Counted from the stretch's first letter, positions 52,473-62,528 are shown. The stretch: DNA of 64,000 nucleotides from Pelagibacterales bacterium SAG-MED15 (GCA_014654065.1 JACWDM010000001.1:62001-126000); one strand, 5' to 3'. The notes: a model not told the origin generated them from the sequence alone. Program-made: numbers and translations.

Positions 52473-53427
52473 AAAAAATAAGGATACAATCCAACCAGTA
52501 AGTGGAACAGTAGTACCAAGATTTGCTGGACCTAATACTTTTGCTAGATTACCGGAGCTAAGAGATGTAGACGAATGTGATATAGCAATAGTTGGAATAC
52601 CTTTTGATGCAGGAACAAGTTATAGACCAGGTGCTAGATTTGGTCCCCAAAGTATTCGTCAAGCTTCAAGACATTTAAGAACTAATTATCATCCAGATTA
52701 CGATATTGAGCCATTTAAAGTTCAACAAGTTGCTGATGCAGGGGACATTACGTGCAACCCATTTAATATCAATGAAGCAATTAAACAAATAGAAGATGGT
52801 GCTTTAAATTTGTTGAAAAAAACAAAAGGGATAATCAGTATGGGTGGTGATCATACAATTGCCTTCCCGTTACTAAGAGCAGTAAATAAAATTCACAAAG
52901 GCCCAGTTTCCTTAGTTCATTTTGATGCACATCTTGATACATGGGATACTTATATGGGTGCACCATATACACATGGAACTCCGTTTAGAAGAGCAAGAGA
53001 AGAAAACTTATTTTTGGATGATGCTTCTATGCATGTTGGTATAAGGGGACCTTTATATAGCAGAGATGATTTTAAAAATGATGAAAGTTTTGGTTTTAAA
53101 ATAATTCATTGTGATGAATTTCAAACACAGGGTACTGATAAAATTGCAGAAAGAATTAAAAAGAGAGTAGGTAGCAATCCACTTTATTTGTCCATTGATA
53201 TAGATGTTTTAGATCCTGCTTTTGCACCTGGAACTGGAACACCAGAAATTGCAGGTATGACGAGTAGAGAGATGGTAAATGTTTTAAGAGGATTATCTGG
53301 ATTAAATTTAATATCTGCAGATGTAGTCGAGGTTGCACCTGCATATGACCATGCTGAGGTTACATCTTTAGCAGCAGCAACTATTATCTATGAATTAACT
53401 AATTTATTTGCAAAAATAAGCAGATAA
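52465..53427 (+). CDS. speB: Agmatinase/ureohydrolase
   Basis: 320 residues. The binuclear manganese motifs of the arginase/agmatinase family are intact: MGGDHT, FDAHLDTWD and SIDIDVLDPAFAPGTGTPE. It hydrolyses a guanidino compound (agmatine, guanidinobutyrate or similar) to an amine and urea. The adjacent aldehyde dehydrogenase 14 bp downstream suggests a guanidinobutyrate or polyamine route in which the amine is later oxidised. Confidence 0.92.
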   Translation: MTKKNKDTIQPVSGTVVPRFAGPNTFARLPELRDVDECDIAIVGIPFDAGTSYRPGARFGPQSIRQASRHLRTNYHPDYDIEPFKVQQVADAGDITCNPFNINEAIKQIEDGALNLLKKTKGIISMGGDHTIAFPLLRAVNKIHKGPVSLVHFDAHLDTWDTYMGAPYTHGTPFRRAREENLFLDDASMHVGIRGPLYSRDDFKNDESFGFKIIHCDEFQTQGTDKIAERIKKRVGSNPLYLSIDIDVLDPAFAPGTGTPEIAGMTSREMVNVLRGLSGLNLISADVVEVAPAYDHAEVTSLAAATIIYELTNLFAKISR

Positions 53428-53441
53428 TATATTTTGCCCAA

Positions 53442-54875
53442 ATGATTGACAAAAAAAAATTCTATATTAATGGCGAGTGGATTGATGCAAAAGGAAAAGA
53501 AAGCATCAAAGTAATTGACCCATCAACAGAAAAAAGTTGCGCTGAAATATCTATTGGAAGTAAAGATGATGTGAATAATGCTGTGATTGCAGCAAAAAAA
53601 GCTTACGAGAGCTGGGGTTTTAGTTCGAAAGAAGAAAGAATTAAACTATTAGAAAACCTTTATGTGCTTTATAAAAAAAGATGGGCTGATATCGCAAGTG
53701 CCATAACTATGGAAATGGGTGCCCCAAAAGATTTTGCAACTAAGTTACAGGCAGGTACTGGTGCTAGTCATATAAAATCATTTATAAGATATTTAAAAGA
53801 ATTTGAATTTGAAAAACCTTTAGGAGAGCATGCTCCAAATCAAAGAATAATTTACGAACCAAAGGGTGTTTGTGCATTAATTACTCCCTGGAATTGGCCG
53901 ATGAATCAAGTTTGTTTAAAGGTAATTCCAGCTTTGTCAGCAGGCTGCACAATGGTTCTTAAGCCATCTGAATTAGCTCCACTTTCATCTATGATATTAG
54001 CTGAAATTATTGATGAAGCAAAATTTCCTCCTGGTGTATTTAACTTGGTCAATGGAGATGGCGCAACTACTGGAGATGCTTTAACAAGTCATCCAGATAT
54101 TAATATGATTTCATTTACAGGTTCTACAAGAGCAGGAGCTCTTATCTCACAAAATGCAGCAAAAGATTTTAAAAGAGTAAGTTTAGAGCTAGGTGGAAAA
54201 GGAGCAAATATAATTTTTAAAGATGCTGATCCTGAAGCCATTGAAAGAGGAGCGTTAAGATGTTTTAGAAATTCAGGTCAATCTTGTAATGCCCCAACAA
54301 GAATGTTGGTTGAAAAATCAATGTATGATGAAGCAGTTGAAAGACTTAAAAAATACGCTAACGATTTTAAAGTAGATGATCCTAATAAAGAAGGCGATCA
54401 TATAGGCCCAGTAATATCAGAAACACAATATAATAAAATTCAAACTTTAATACAAAAAGGAATTGACGAGGGAGCAAAATTAATTTCGGGAGGAACAGGA
54501 AAACCTAGCGGACTAGATAAAGGTTATTATGTAAAACCAACAGTCTTTGTTGATGTAAAAAATGATATGGATATTGCTAAAACAGAAATATTTGGCCCAG
54601 TATTATCAGTAATGCCATTTGAAACAGAGGAAGAAGCAATAAAAATTGCTAATGATACTCCTTATGGTTTAACTAATTATATTCAAACTCAAGATCCTGA
54701 AAAAGTAAAAAGAGTAGCTAGAAAATTAAGATCAGGAATGGTTGATGTTAATGGTGCTGGTATAGCAGTTGATGCACCATTTGGAGGTTTTAAACATTCT
54801 GGAATTGGTAGAGAAGCTGGAGCAGAAGGATTGACCGAATTTTTAGAAGTTAAATCAGTAGGTGGATGGAATTAA
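53442..54875 (+). CDS. Aldehyde dehydrogenase
   Basis: 477 residues. Catalytic base E249 in SLELGGKGAN, catalytic C282 in NSGQSCNAPTRM, cofactor segment TPWNWPMNQ. The ending PFGGFKHSGIGREAGAEGL is usual for NAD-dependent aminoaldehyde/aldehyde enzymes. It is probably in an operon with agmatinase. Its end lies 4 bp from the convergent ArgE-like gene. Confidence 0.92.
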   Translation: MIDKKKFYINGEWIDAKGKESIKVIDPSTEKSCAEISIGSKDDVNNAVIAAKKAYESWGFSSKEERIKLLENLYVLYKKRWADIASAITMEMGAPKDFATKLQAGTGASHIKSFIRYLKEFEFEKPLGEHAPNQRIIYEPKGVCALITPWNWPMNQVCLKVIPALSAGCTMVLKPSELAPLSSMILAEIIDEAKFPPGVFNLVNGDGATTGDALTSHPDINMISFTGSTRAGALISQNAAKDFKRVSLELGGKGANIIFKDADPEAIERGALRCFRNSGQSCNAPTRMLVEKSMYDEAVERLKKYANDFKVDDPNKEGDHIGPVISETQYNKIQTLIQKGIDEGAKLISGGTGKPSGLDKGYYVKPTVFVDVKNDMDIAKTEIFGPVLSVMPFETEEEAIKIANDTPYGLTNYIQTQDPEKVKRVARKLRSGMVDVNGAGIAVDAPFGGFKHSGIGREAGAEGLTEFLEVKSVGGWN

Positions 54876-54879
54876 TTTT

Positions 54880-56064
54880 TTAGTTAGAAGATTTATCTTT
54901 TACTCCATCAAGAAATTTTAAACATTTTAATATTTCGTCTAACTTTATAAACTCATCAATTTTATGCGCTTGTTCTATTGAGCCAGGTCCACAAACGGCA
55001 GTACTAATTCCAATTTCTTGAAATAATCCAGCTTCAGTTCCAAATGAAACTACTTCTCTTGAATTATCTCCTGTAATACTTGAAACGAACTCGCATGCTT
55101 CAGATTTTTCTTTCCTATCAAATCCAATTATTTCACCGATGGTTTCTTTCACAATTTTTGAGTTAGGAAAAACTTTTCTCATTTCTGGTAAAAGAATATC
55201 ATTAACATATTTGTCCATTTCAGAGTTTAGAAAAATTGCATCTTCCTTTACAACAGGTCTTGTTTCCCATTTTACGTGACACTTGTCAGCAATGACATTA
55301 TGCGCAATCCCACCAAAAATTCCTCCAATGGAAAGAGTAGAATATGGAGGTGAAAAAATAGAATTCATTGGAACTCTATCTTTAAGTTTTTGTCTGAGTT
55401 CTATTAATTTATTTACATATTTAGCTGCATATTCAACTGCACTTACTCCTTTATGAGGTTGCGAACTATGTCCCGCTAAACCTTCAAAGAAAGTTGTATA
55501 TTCATAGGCTCCTTTATGAGCGTCTATTATTTTCATGTTTGTTGGTTCTCCAACAATACAAATACCTTTATTAAAACCTCTTTTTTTTAATTCTTTAATT
55601 AAAATCGGCGCTCCAATACATGCAGTTTCTTCATCAAAAGTAAAAGAAAAATGTATATCTCTATTAAGATTGCTCTTTGAAAAAATTGGTGCATAGGCCA
55701 AAACACATGCAATAAATCCTTTCATATCACAAGAACCTCTTCCATAAAGCTTGTCGCCTTTAACTGTAGCCTTAAAAGGGTCTGTTGACCAACCTTTAGA
55801 AACTGGAACCACATCTGTATGACCAGATAAAATAATTGGAGCCTTTCCATTGCTATTTTTTGCTTTAAGAGTAGCAAATAAATTTACTCTTTTTTTATCA
55901 TCATCAAATGTTTTAAAAGAAGTGGCGCCAAGTTTACTTAAAATTTCATCACAATAATTGATCAATGAATTATTATCTTCACCCGAAATAGTTTGAAAAG
56001 ATATTAAATCACTAAGAATTTTTAAAGAATTCTCGTATATAGATTTATTATTTTCTGTACTCAT
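54880..56064 (-). CDS. argE: M20-family acetylornithine deacetylase (ArgE-like)
   Basis: 394 residues from ATG 56064 (a TTG at 56076 would add four residues). Metal-site motifs are ILSGHTDVVP, GRGSCDMKGFIA, TFDEETACIGA and, near the end, CGPGSIEQAHKIDEFI. The dimerisation domain (DAHKGAYEYTTFFEGLAGHS) is present. It hydrolyses N-acetylornithine or a related N-acyl amino acid. Its start region is only 27 bp from the divergent CsaA gene. Confidence 0.88.
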   Translation of the reverse strand: MSTENNKSIYENSLKILSDLISFQTISGEDNNSLINYCDEILSKLGATSFKTFDDDKKRVNLFATLKAKNSNGKAPIILSGHTDVVPVSKGWSTDPFKATVKGDKLYGRGSCDMKGFIACVLAYAPIFSKSNLNRDIHFSFTFDEETACIGAPILIKELKKRGFNKGICIVGEPTNMKIIDAHKGAYEYTTFFEGLAGHSSQPHKGVSAVEYAAKYVNKLIELRQKLKDRVPMNSIFSPPYSTLSIGGIFGGIAHNVIADKCHVKWETRPVVKEDAIFLNSEMDKYVNDILLPEMRKVFPNSKIVKETIGEIIGFDRKEKSEACEFVSSITGDNSREVVSFGTEAGLFQEIGISTAVCGPGSIEQAHKIDEFIKLDEILKCLKFLDGVKDKSSN

Positions 56065-56091
56065 AATTATAATCAATTATATATTAAAAAA

Positions 56092-56433
56092 ATGAAAGAA
56101 CAAATAACCTACGATATATTTGATAAAGTAGATATAAGATTGGGTACCGTAATTTCAGTAAAAAAAAATGAAAAGGCTAGAAAACCCTCGTTAGTTGTTG
56201 AGGTCGATTTTGGTAAAGATATAGGTGTCAAAACTTCCTCTGCGCAAATTACACATTTTTATGATGAAACCAATTTAGTTGGCAAACAAGTTATTGGGGT
56301 ATGTAATTTTCCTGAAAAAAATATAGCCGGTGTAAAATCTCAATTTTTACTTTTGGGCTCTATTGACTCTGAAGGTAAGGTCACATTGGTTCATCCATCT
56401 CAAGAAGCTGAGAATGGATTACCAATAGCCTAA
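56092..56433 (+). CDS. csaA: CsaA-type tRNA-binding-domain chaperone
   Basis: 113 residues, a single EMAP/OB-fold tRNA-binding domain with the CsaA pattern: FDKVDIRLGTVISVKKNEKA, VKTSSAQITHFYDETNLVGK, GVCNFPEKNIAGVKSQFLLL. CsaA is described as a Sec-related chaperone that also binds tRNA. It precedes the LysE-type exporter by 2 bp. Confidence 0.92.
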   Translation: MKEQITYDIFDKVDIRLGTVISVKKNEKARKPSLVVEVDFGKDIGVKTSSAQITHFYDETNLVGKQVIGVCNFPEKNIAGVKSQFLLLGSIDSEGKVTLVHPSQEAENGLPIA

Positions 56434-56435
56434 TT

Positions 56436-57026
56436 ATGCATCCTGAAATACTCTCAATCGCTTTATTTTGGTTTGTAACAGCCTATACACCAGGGCCAAA
56501 TAATGTGGTTGCCTCTTATTCTGGATTTAACTTTGGTATAGCTAAAACAATACCACTTATTCTTGGGGTTACACTTGGCTTCACATCATTAGTAATATTT
56601 TTATGTGTTGGGCTTATAAATATTTTTAAAATATTTCCTTTTATACAAATAATTATTAAATATTTAGGTACATTATTTTTAATTTATCTTGCATATAAAA
56701 TAGCTTTTTCAGTTAGTTCGAGTGATGATATAAAAGAAAATCCAGTAAAGTTTTTTGAAACATTTCTATTTCAATATCTAAATCCCAAGGGAGTAAGCGT
56801 TGCAGTAATTATTGTATCTACCTATATCGAAGCTGGTGAAAATTATATTAATCATGCGATTCAAATTGTACTACTGGCATTATTATTTTCTTCAACAAGC
56901 ATTACATGTTGGACTTTTATCGGTAAATTTCTAAGAAAATTCGCGACAAATGAGAAATTTATAAAATCCTTTAATTATGTTATGTCAGGGCTTCTTTTAT
57001 TAAGCATTATAACAATTTATATATAA
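56436..57026 (+). CDS. LysE/RhtB-family amino-acid exporter
   Basis: 196 residues, six hydrophobic segments, with the canonical motif TPGPNNVVASYSGFNFG near residue 18. Second LysE-family protein of the window. Substrate unknown. It sits between csaA (2-bp gap) and the aconitase gene (3-bp gap), with no sign of its own promoter. Confidence 0.9.
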   Translation: MHPEILSIALFWFVTAYTPGPNNVVASYSGFNFGIAKTIPLILGVTLGFTSLVIFLCVGLINIFKIFPFIQIIIKYLGTLFLIYLAYKIAFSVSSSDDIKENPVKFFETFLFQYLNPKGVSVAVIIVSTYIEAGENYINHAIQIVLLALLFSSTSITCWTFIGKFLRKFATNEKFIKSFNYVMSGLLLLSIITIYI

Positions 57027-57029
57027 TAT

Positions 57030-59699
57030 ATGAAACCAGGAAATAAAAACTCTTATAATTCACTTTCAGACTTAGAAGTTAATAGAAAAAATTATAAATT
57101 TTATTCTTTAACTAAAGCTGAAACTAATGGTTTAGAAGGTATATCAAAATTACCAAAGTCATTAAAAGTTCTACTTGAAAATTTACTTAGATATGAAGAT
57201 GGTATCAGCGTAACAAAAAATCAAATCGAAGCTATTAAAGATTGGCTGAAGGAAAAAAAATCAACAACAGAAATAGCATATAGGCCCGCAAGAGTTTTAT
57301 TACAAGACTATACAGGCATACCAGCAGTTGCAGATCTGGCAGCTATGAGAGAAGCGGTTAAAGAAAAAAATAAAGATCCTAAAAAAATAAATCCTTTGTC
57401 ATCTGTAGATTTAGTTATTGACCATTCAGTTCAAGTTGATCAGTCAGCAAAAAAAGACTCTTTTGAAAAGAACGTAGATATAGAATTTCAAAGAAATGGA
57501 GAAAGATATTCTTTTTTGAAGTGGGGACAGCAAGCATTTGATAACTTTAGAATTGTACCTCCTGGAACAGGAATTTGCCATCAGGTCAATTTAGAATACC
57601 TTTCAAAAGTTGTTTGGTCCGAAAGTGCCAATGGTAATGATTATTTATTTCCTGATACACTTGTTGGTACTGATAGTCATACAACTATGGTTAATGGACT
57701 TTCAGTTTTAGGCTGGGGAGTTGGTGGAATAGAAGCAGAAGCAGGAATGCTCGGACAACCTATTTCAATGTTAATACCTGAGGTTATTGGTTTTGAAGTT
57801 ACAAATAAATTACCTGAAGGCACAACAGCAACAGACCTAGTTTTAACCGTTGTAAAAATGTTAAGAGATAAAGGTGTAGTGGGTAAATTTGTAGAATTTT
57901 ATGGCGAAGGTTTAAAAAATTTAAGTCTTGCAGATAGAGCAACTATTGCAAATATGGCACCTGAGTATGGAGCCACATGTGGATTTTTCCCCATTGATGA
58001 GGAGACTTTAAAATATTTAAAATTTTCAGGAAGAGATAATGAAACAATAAATATTGTTGAAAAATACGCAAAAGAGCAAGGTCTATGGGCCAGCCGAGAT
58101 ATAGATTTTACAGATAAAATTTCATTAGATATGTCTAAAGTTGTTCCAACAATTTCTGGACCTAAGAGACCTCAAGATAAAGTATTGCTAAACGAAGCAG
58201 CATTAGGATTTAAAAACACTTTTAAAGATGCTACAGGCAGAGATATACAAAAAAGCTCAAAAGTAAACGATACAGATTTTGAAATTAGGGATGGATCAAT
58301 TCTAATTGCAGCAATTACATCTTGTACTAATACTTCCAATCCGCATGTTTTAATAGGGGCAGGGTTATTAGCTAAAAAAGCAGTAGAGTTAGGATTAGAA
58401 ACTAAACCATGGGTTAAGACTTCTTTAGCTCCTGGATCTCAAGTAGTAACTGATTATTTAGAAAAAGCAGGTTTAAATAAATATTTAGATGCATTAGGTT
58501 TTAATCTTGTAGGTTATGGATGCACTACTTGCATAGGAAATTCAGGTCCCCTTAAAGATAATATTGTAAAAGCAATTGAAAAAGAGAATTTATACGCCGT
58601 GTCTGTTCTGTCCGGAAATAGAAATTTTGAAGGAAGAATATCACCACATATTAAGGCAAATTATTTAGCATCTCCTCCATTAGTCGTTGCGTACGCCTTA
58701 GCAGGTCATATGGAAGTTGATTTATACAAAGATCCTATTGGAAAAGATAAAAGTGGAAAAGATGTTTATTTAAAAGACATATGGCCATCAAACAAAGAAA
58801 TTGATGATACTTTAGCTAGCGCTCTTAATGCCGAAATGTTTATAAAAAGATATTCAAATGTTTCTGAAGGTCCATCTCAATGGCAAAAAATAAAAACTGA
58901 TAAGACTAGTATCTATAATTGGGATGAAAGCTCTACCTATGTAAAAAGACCTCCTTTTTTTGATGAATTACCTGATGAGCCAGAAGGTTTTAAAGAAATT
59001 AAAGATGCAAGACCATTATTAATTTTAGGTGATATGGTTACAACAGACCACATATCTCCCGCTGGTTCAATTCAAAAAGACAGTCCTACTGGTGAATATT
59101 TCATGAAACATCAAGTACTTCCAAAAGATTATAATTCTTATGGATCTAGAAGAGGAAATCATGAAGTGATGATGAGAGGGACTTTTGCTAATATAAGAAT
59201 AAGAAATGAAATGGCTCCTGGAACAGAAGGGGGATTTACTAAATTGTACCCAGAGGAAAAAGTGATGCCAGTTTATGATGCTGTTGTAGAATATAAAAAA
59301 AGAGGAACAGATCTTGTAGTAATTGGTGGAAAAGAATATGGTACTGGATCATCTAGAGATTGGGCGGCCAAAGGAACTAAATTATTAGGAATTAAAGTTG
59401 TTATTGCTGAGAGTTTTGAAAGAATTCACAGATCAAATTTAATTGGAATGGGAATTTTACCTTTACAGTTTGTAGATGGCATGGATAGAAAAAAACTAAA
59501 GTTAGATGGATCTGAATTAATTACGGTACTAAAAATTGAAAATGGTATTAATCCATCAGACAAAATAGATGTTGAAATAAAATATTCATCTGGCGATATT
59601 AAAAAGATTAAAACACTATGCCGAATTGATACAAAGAATGAGTTAGAATATTATAAGAATGGTGGAATACTTCAGTTTGTATTAAGGAATATGATGTAA
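57030..59699 (+). CDS. acnA: Aconitate hydratase A
   Basis: 889 residues, standard AcnA/IRP-type length. The 4Fe-4S ligands C432 (ITSCTNTSNP), C498 and C501 (GYGCTTCIGNSG) are all present; other signatures are GTDSHTTMVNGLSVLGWGVG and, in the swivel domain, EYGTGSSRDWAAKG. It converts citrate to isocitrate in the TCA cycle. It lies 3 bp after the LysE gene and 3 bp before the YfgM-like gene, so a long transcript is likely. Confidence 0.97.
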   Translation: MKPGNKNSYNSLSDLEVNRKNYKFYSLTKAETNGLEGISKLPKSLKVLLENLLRYEDGISVTKNQIEAIKDWLKEKKSTTEIAYRPARVLLQDYTGIPAVADLAAMREAVKEKNKDPKKINPLSSVDLVIDHSVQVDQSAKKDSFEKNVDIEFQRNGERYSFLKWGQQAFDNFRIVPPGTGICHQVNLEYLSKVVWSESANGNDYLFPDTLVGTDSHTTMVNGLSVLGWGVGGIEAEAGMLGQPISMLIPEVIGFEVTNKLPEGTTATDLVLTVVKMLRDKGVVGKFVEFYGEGLKNLSLADRATIANMAPEYGATCGFFPIDEETLKYLKFSGRDNETINIVEKYAKEQGLWASRDIDFTDKISLDMSKVVPTISGPKRPQDKVLLNEAALGFKNTFKDATGRDIQKSSKVNDTDFEIRDGSILIAAITSCTNTSNPHVLIGAGLLAKKAVELGLETKPWVKTSLAPGSQVVTDYLEKAGLNKYLDALGFNLVGYGCTTCIGNSGPLKDNIVKAIEKENLYAVSVLSGNRNFEGRISPHIKANYLASPPLVVAYALAGHMEVDLYKDPIGKDKSGKDVYLKDIWPSNKEIDDTLASALNAEMFIKRYSNVSEGPSQWQKIKTDKTSIYNWDESSTYVKRPPFFDELPDEPEGFKEIKDARPLLILGDMVTTDHISPAGSIQKDSPTGEYFMKHQVLPKDYNSYGSRRGNHEVMMRGTFANIRIRNEMAPGTEGGFTKLYPEEKVMPVYDAVVEYKKRGTDLVVIGGKEYGTGSSRDWAAKGTKLLGIKVVIAESFERIHRSNLIGMGILPLQFVDGMDRKKLKLDGSELITVLKIENGINPSDKIDVEIKYSSGDIKKIKTLCRIDTKNELEYYKNGGILQFVLRNMM

Positions 59700-59702
59700 A
59701 TT

Positions 59703-60347
59703 ATGGAAGAAGAAATTCAGATAATTAATCCAATTACGAGAAGAGAAAAATTTAAAAATTTCATTATTAAAAATAAAAAAATTTTAGTAATGTCAGTTTC
59801 TAGTATTATAATTATTATTTTATTATTAGTATTTTATTCAGAGATAAAATTTAAAAACCAAATCAAATTAGGAAATAAGTATAATGAAATTGTACTTTCA
59901 TATGAAAAAACAAATAATCAAAATTCAGAAGAGGAACTAATTGATATTATTCAAAAAAAAGATCCCACATATTCACCATTAGCACTTAACTTTATAATCG
60001 ATAATGAGATAGTTAATGACAAAATTAAGGTAAATGAATTATTTGATATAATTATTGAAAAAACGAATATTGAAAATGAAATAAAGAATCTTATAATTTA
60101 TAAGAAAGCACTCTACAATTCAGACAATATTAATGAAAACGATTTAATAAATATCCTAAATCCAATATTAAATTCTGAAAGTGTATGGAAGTCACATTCA
60201 TTATATTTATTAGCAGAGTATTTTTTATCAAAAAATGAGAAACAAAAATCAAAAGAATTTTTAGTTCAAATAATAGAACTAGAAAACGCAAATTCAAAGA
60301 TTAAAGTAGAAGCACAAAAAAGAATAAATAGAGACTTAAGTGATTAG
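59703..60347 (+). CDS. Membrane-anchored YfgM/TPR-like envelope protein
   Basis: 214 residues: a short cytoplasmic head, one membrane segment at about 27-46 (ILVMSVSSIIIIILLLVFYS), then an all-helical periplasmic part with TPR-like spacing (SHSLYLLAEYFLSKNEKQKS). This is the layout of the YfgM/TPR_21 proteins that sit beside bamB in proteobacteria and associate with the Sec translocon. It overlaps the BamB-like gene by 8 bp, matching the usual yfgM-bamB pairing. Confidence 0.72.
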   Translation: MEEEIQIINPITRREKFKNFIIKNKKILVMSVSSIIIIILLLVFYSEIKFKNQIKLGNKYNEIVLSYEKTNNQNSEEELIDIIQKKDPTYSPLALNFIIDNEIVNDKIKVNELFDIIIEKTNIENEIKNLIIYKKALYNSDNINENDLINILNPILNSESVWKSHSLYLLAEYFLSKNEKQKSKEFLVQIIELENANSKIKVEAQKRINRDLSD

Positions 60348-61641
60348 AATATTAAAAGTAATTATATTGTTATTAATAAGTGCCTGTTCTCTAAATTCTA
60401 GTTCATCTCTATGGACTAAACATAAAAAATTGAACTATGAAAAATCATTAAATGTTAGAGAGATTAATTCAAAAAAAGAAATTATTAAAAACGAAATTAA
60501 TTCTAACATTAAAATTAAACTGATTAATAAAAATAACTCAAGCAAAACTATTTCAGGACTTTCAAATAATAGTGGAATAATTAATTATGATGGTCAATTA
60601 AAGAAAGTTTCAAAGTATAATTTTTCTAAAATAAAGTATTTTAATCAATATGAACCAGAAATTATTTTGTATGATGATAATTTAATCTTTTTTAACAACA
60701 AGGGAACAATTATAAATTTTAAAGAAAATTCAAAATTATTATGGAAAAAAAATTACTATTCAAAGTCCGAAAGAAAAAATAACCCAGTACTTTTTTTTTC
60801 AAAAGGTAATGACAGCCTTATAGTTGCTGATACTTTGGCTAAATATTACGCCATTAATTTAAAGACAGGTAGTCTGATTTGGTCAAAAAATAATAAATCT
60901 CCATTTAATTCACAAATTAAAATACTAGATGATAAATTTTATGTTGTAGATGATAGCAACCAAATAAATTGTTTTTCAATAAAAAATGGTGATAGATTGT
61001 GGAGCTTTAAAACAGAAAATACTTTAATTAAATCTCAAAAAAAAATATCAATTATTATACAAGATAATAAAATAGTTTTTAGCAATACCTTAGGTGATGT
61101 ATCAGCTTTAAATCCTATAAATGGAAGATTGTTATGGCAAACACCAACTCAAAATAAATCTATTTATGATGATGCGATGTTTTTAAAAATATCAGACTTA
61201 ATATTTTCAGAAAACTCGATATTATTTTCAAATAATATGAATGAATTCTTTTCTATAGATTTAACCACTGGAATTTTAAATTGGAAACAATTAGTAAATT
61301 CTAGTCTTAGACCAACTAAAGTAAATGAATTTATTTTTACAGTATCAGATGAAGGATTTTTAGTAGTTATTGATTTTAAGACTGGTAGCATAATTCGAAG
61401 TACAGACTTATTTAAAAATTTTAAAAAGAAGAAAAGAAAAAAAATTAAACCTACTGGTTTTATTGTTGGAAATAAAAACATTTATTTATCTACATCCAAT
61501 GGAAGATTATTAATTGTAGATGTTGAAACTGGAAATACACAATCTGTAATAAAATTGGATAACGAAAAACTTTCAAGACCAATTGCATCAAAACAAAGTT
61601 TGTTTATTGCTAAAAATAATTCTATTATCAAATTAAATTAA
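60340..61641 (+). CDS. bamB: BamB-like outer-membrane assembly lipoprotein
   Basis: 433 residues from GTG 60340. Lipobox ISAC (Cys16). From about 95 it has PQQ-type beta-propeller repeats with the recurring pattern AINLKTGSLIWSKN, FSIKNGDRLWSFK, ALNPINGRLLWQTP and SIDLTTGILNWKQ. BamB scaffolds BamA during outer-membrane protein insertion, which this adhesin- and barrel-rich genome needs. A Lys-rich loop (FKKKKRKKIK) is unusual. The Der/EngA GTPase gene that commonly follows bamB is not here. Confidence 0.85.
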   Translation: MIRILKVIILLLISACSLNSSSSLWTKHKKLNYEKSLNVREINSKKEIIKNEINSNIKIKLINKNNSSKTISGLSNNSGIINYDGQLKKVSKYNFSKIKYFNQYEPEIILYDDNLIFFNNKGTIINFKENSKLLWKKNYYSKSERKNNPVLFFSKGNDSLIVADTLAKYYAINLKTGSLIWSKNNKSPFNSQIKILDDKFYVVDDSNQINCFSIKNGDRLWSFKTENTLIKSQKKISIIIQDNKIVFSNTLGDVSALNPINGRLLWQTPTQNKSIYDDAMFLKISDLIFSENSILFSNNMNEFFSIDLTTGILNWKQLVNSSLRPTKVNEFIFTVSDEGFLVVIDFKTGSIIRSTDLFKNFKKKKRKKIKPTGFIVGNKNIYLSTSNGRLLIVDVETGNTQSVIKLDNEKLSRPIASKQSLFIAKNNSIIKLN

Positions 61642-61642
61642 A

Positions 61643-62074
61643 ATGCTTTTAAAATTACTTGAAAAATTAGGAAGAAAAAAAGTAGTTTTAGATAGAGGTC
61701 CATCACATCCTAAATTTAATGAAGCAAAACCATGGATGAATAGATATTATGTTTTATTTAGAAACAGACCTAGATGGTTTCCTTTTAATATTTTAATTCA
61801 CGAAATGTTAGATGATGACCATGGTGAAGGAGTTCACAATCATTTATTTCCTTTTATGACTATTATTTTAAGAGATGGTTATTGGGAAACACTTAAAACT
61901 GGAAAATATTGGAGGCCAGTAGGTTATATTGGATTTAGATCAGCTAATACACATCATAGAGTTGATTTAAAACCAGGGACAAGACCGCTGACGCTGTTCT
62001 TTTCAGGACCCTTTGGATTAAGAAAAGGCCTCAGATCTGAATACGGTATAGATTTTAAAACTAAGATTAAATAA
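61643..62074 (+). CDS. Cupin-like protein of unknown function
   Basis: 143 residues. The pattern GVHNHLFPFMTIILRDGYWE followed by RSANTHHRVDL gives two histidine clusters spaced as in a metal-binding cupin. WFPFNILIHEM and LTLFFSGPFG complete a beta-barrel-like core. No named family recognised. It lies one base after bamB and overlaps by 8 bp the end of the convergent unknown gene. Confidence 0.65.
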   Translation: MLLKLLEKLGRKKVVLDRGPSHPKFNEAKPWMNRYYVLFRNRPRWFPFNILIHEMLDDDHGEGVHNHLFPFMTIILRDGYWETLKTGKYWRPVGYIGFRSANTHHRVDLKPGTRPLTLFFSGPFGLRKGLRSEYGIDFKTKIK

Positions 62075-62528
62075 AGGGATTGTAAGCCCATTGTAGTATA
62101 GCTTGACGCTGTCTTCTTCTACACCCAAGGTCTCCTTTTTCACAATTTTTTTCTATTGCAGTTACATGTCTTCTAAAATTCTTCCACCTTTTTATTTGAA
62201 TTTCATCTATATGAGCAATTCTTCTTCCATTATAAAATCTACAATACCACTGAAACCATCCCAAAGGATCTTCCTTGAAAATCCAACCTTTTTCAATCCA
62301 GTGCTCTCTTGAAAGACCAGCTTTAGTTCTAAAACGATTAACGTTTACATCAAAGGATTTACTTATTTTTGCATTTTCAAACCAAGATTTTGGAAACTCT
62401 TTAATATTTGTTCCAAAATAAGATCCTCCAAACACACCGAGCTCTAACATTTTCTTTGGAGATAATTGAGGTTTAAAAATTTTATAAAAATCTAAATTTT
62501 GGTTAATTTTCTTTATAATCTTCTTCAT
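62067..62528 (-). CDS. Conserved protein of unknown function
   Basis: 153 residues, basic. Likely conserved blocks are SPKKMLELGVFGGSYFGTN, FPKSWF, KDPLGWFQWYCRFYNGRR (with E for K at its start) and CRRRQRQAILQWAYNP. The pattern resembles an uncharacterised family I have seen in bacteria and eukaryotes, but I cannot name it. Invariant-looking Trp and Arg residues and a paired Cys motif near the end (KNCEKGDLGC) suggest a nucleic-acid or small-ligand role; this is speculative. Its ATG overlaps the upstream PLP-enzyme stop by 4 bp. Confidence 0.7.
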   Translation of the reverse strand: MKKIIKKINQNLDFYKIFKPQLSPKKMLELGVFGGSYFGTNIKEFPKSWFENAKISKSFDVNVNRFRTKAGLSREHWIEKGWIFKEDPLGWFQWYCRFYNGRRIAHIDEIQIKRWKNFRRHVTAIEKNCEKGDLGCRRRQRQAILQWAYNPFI

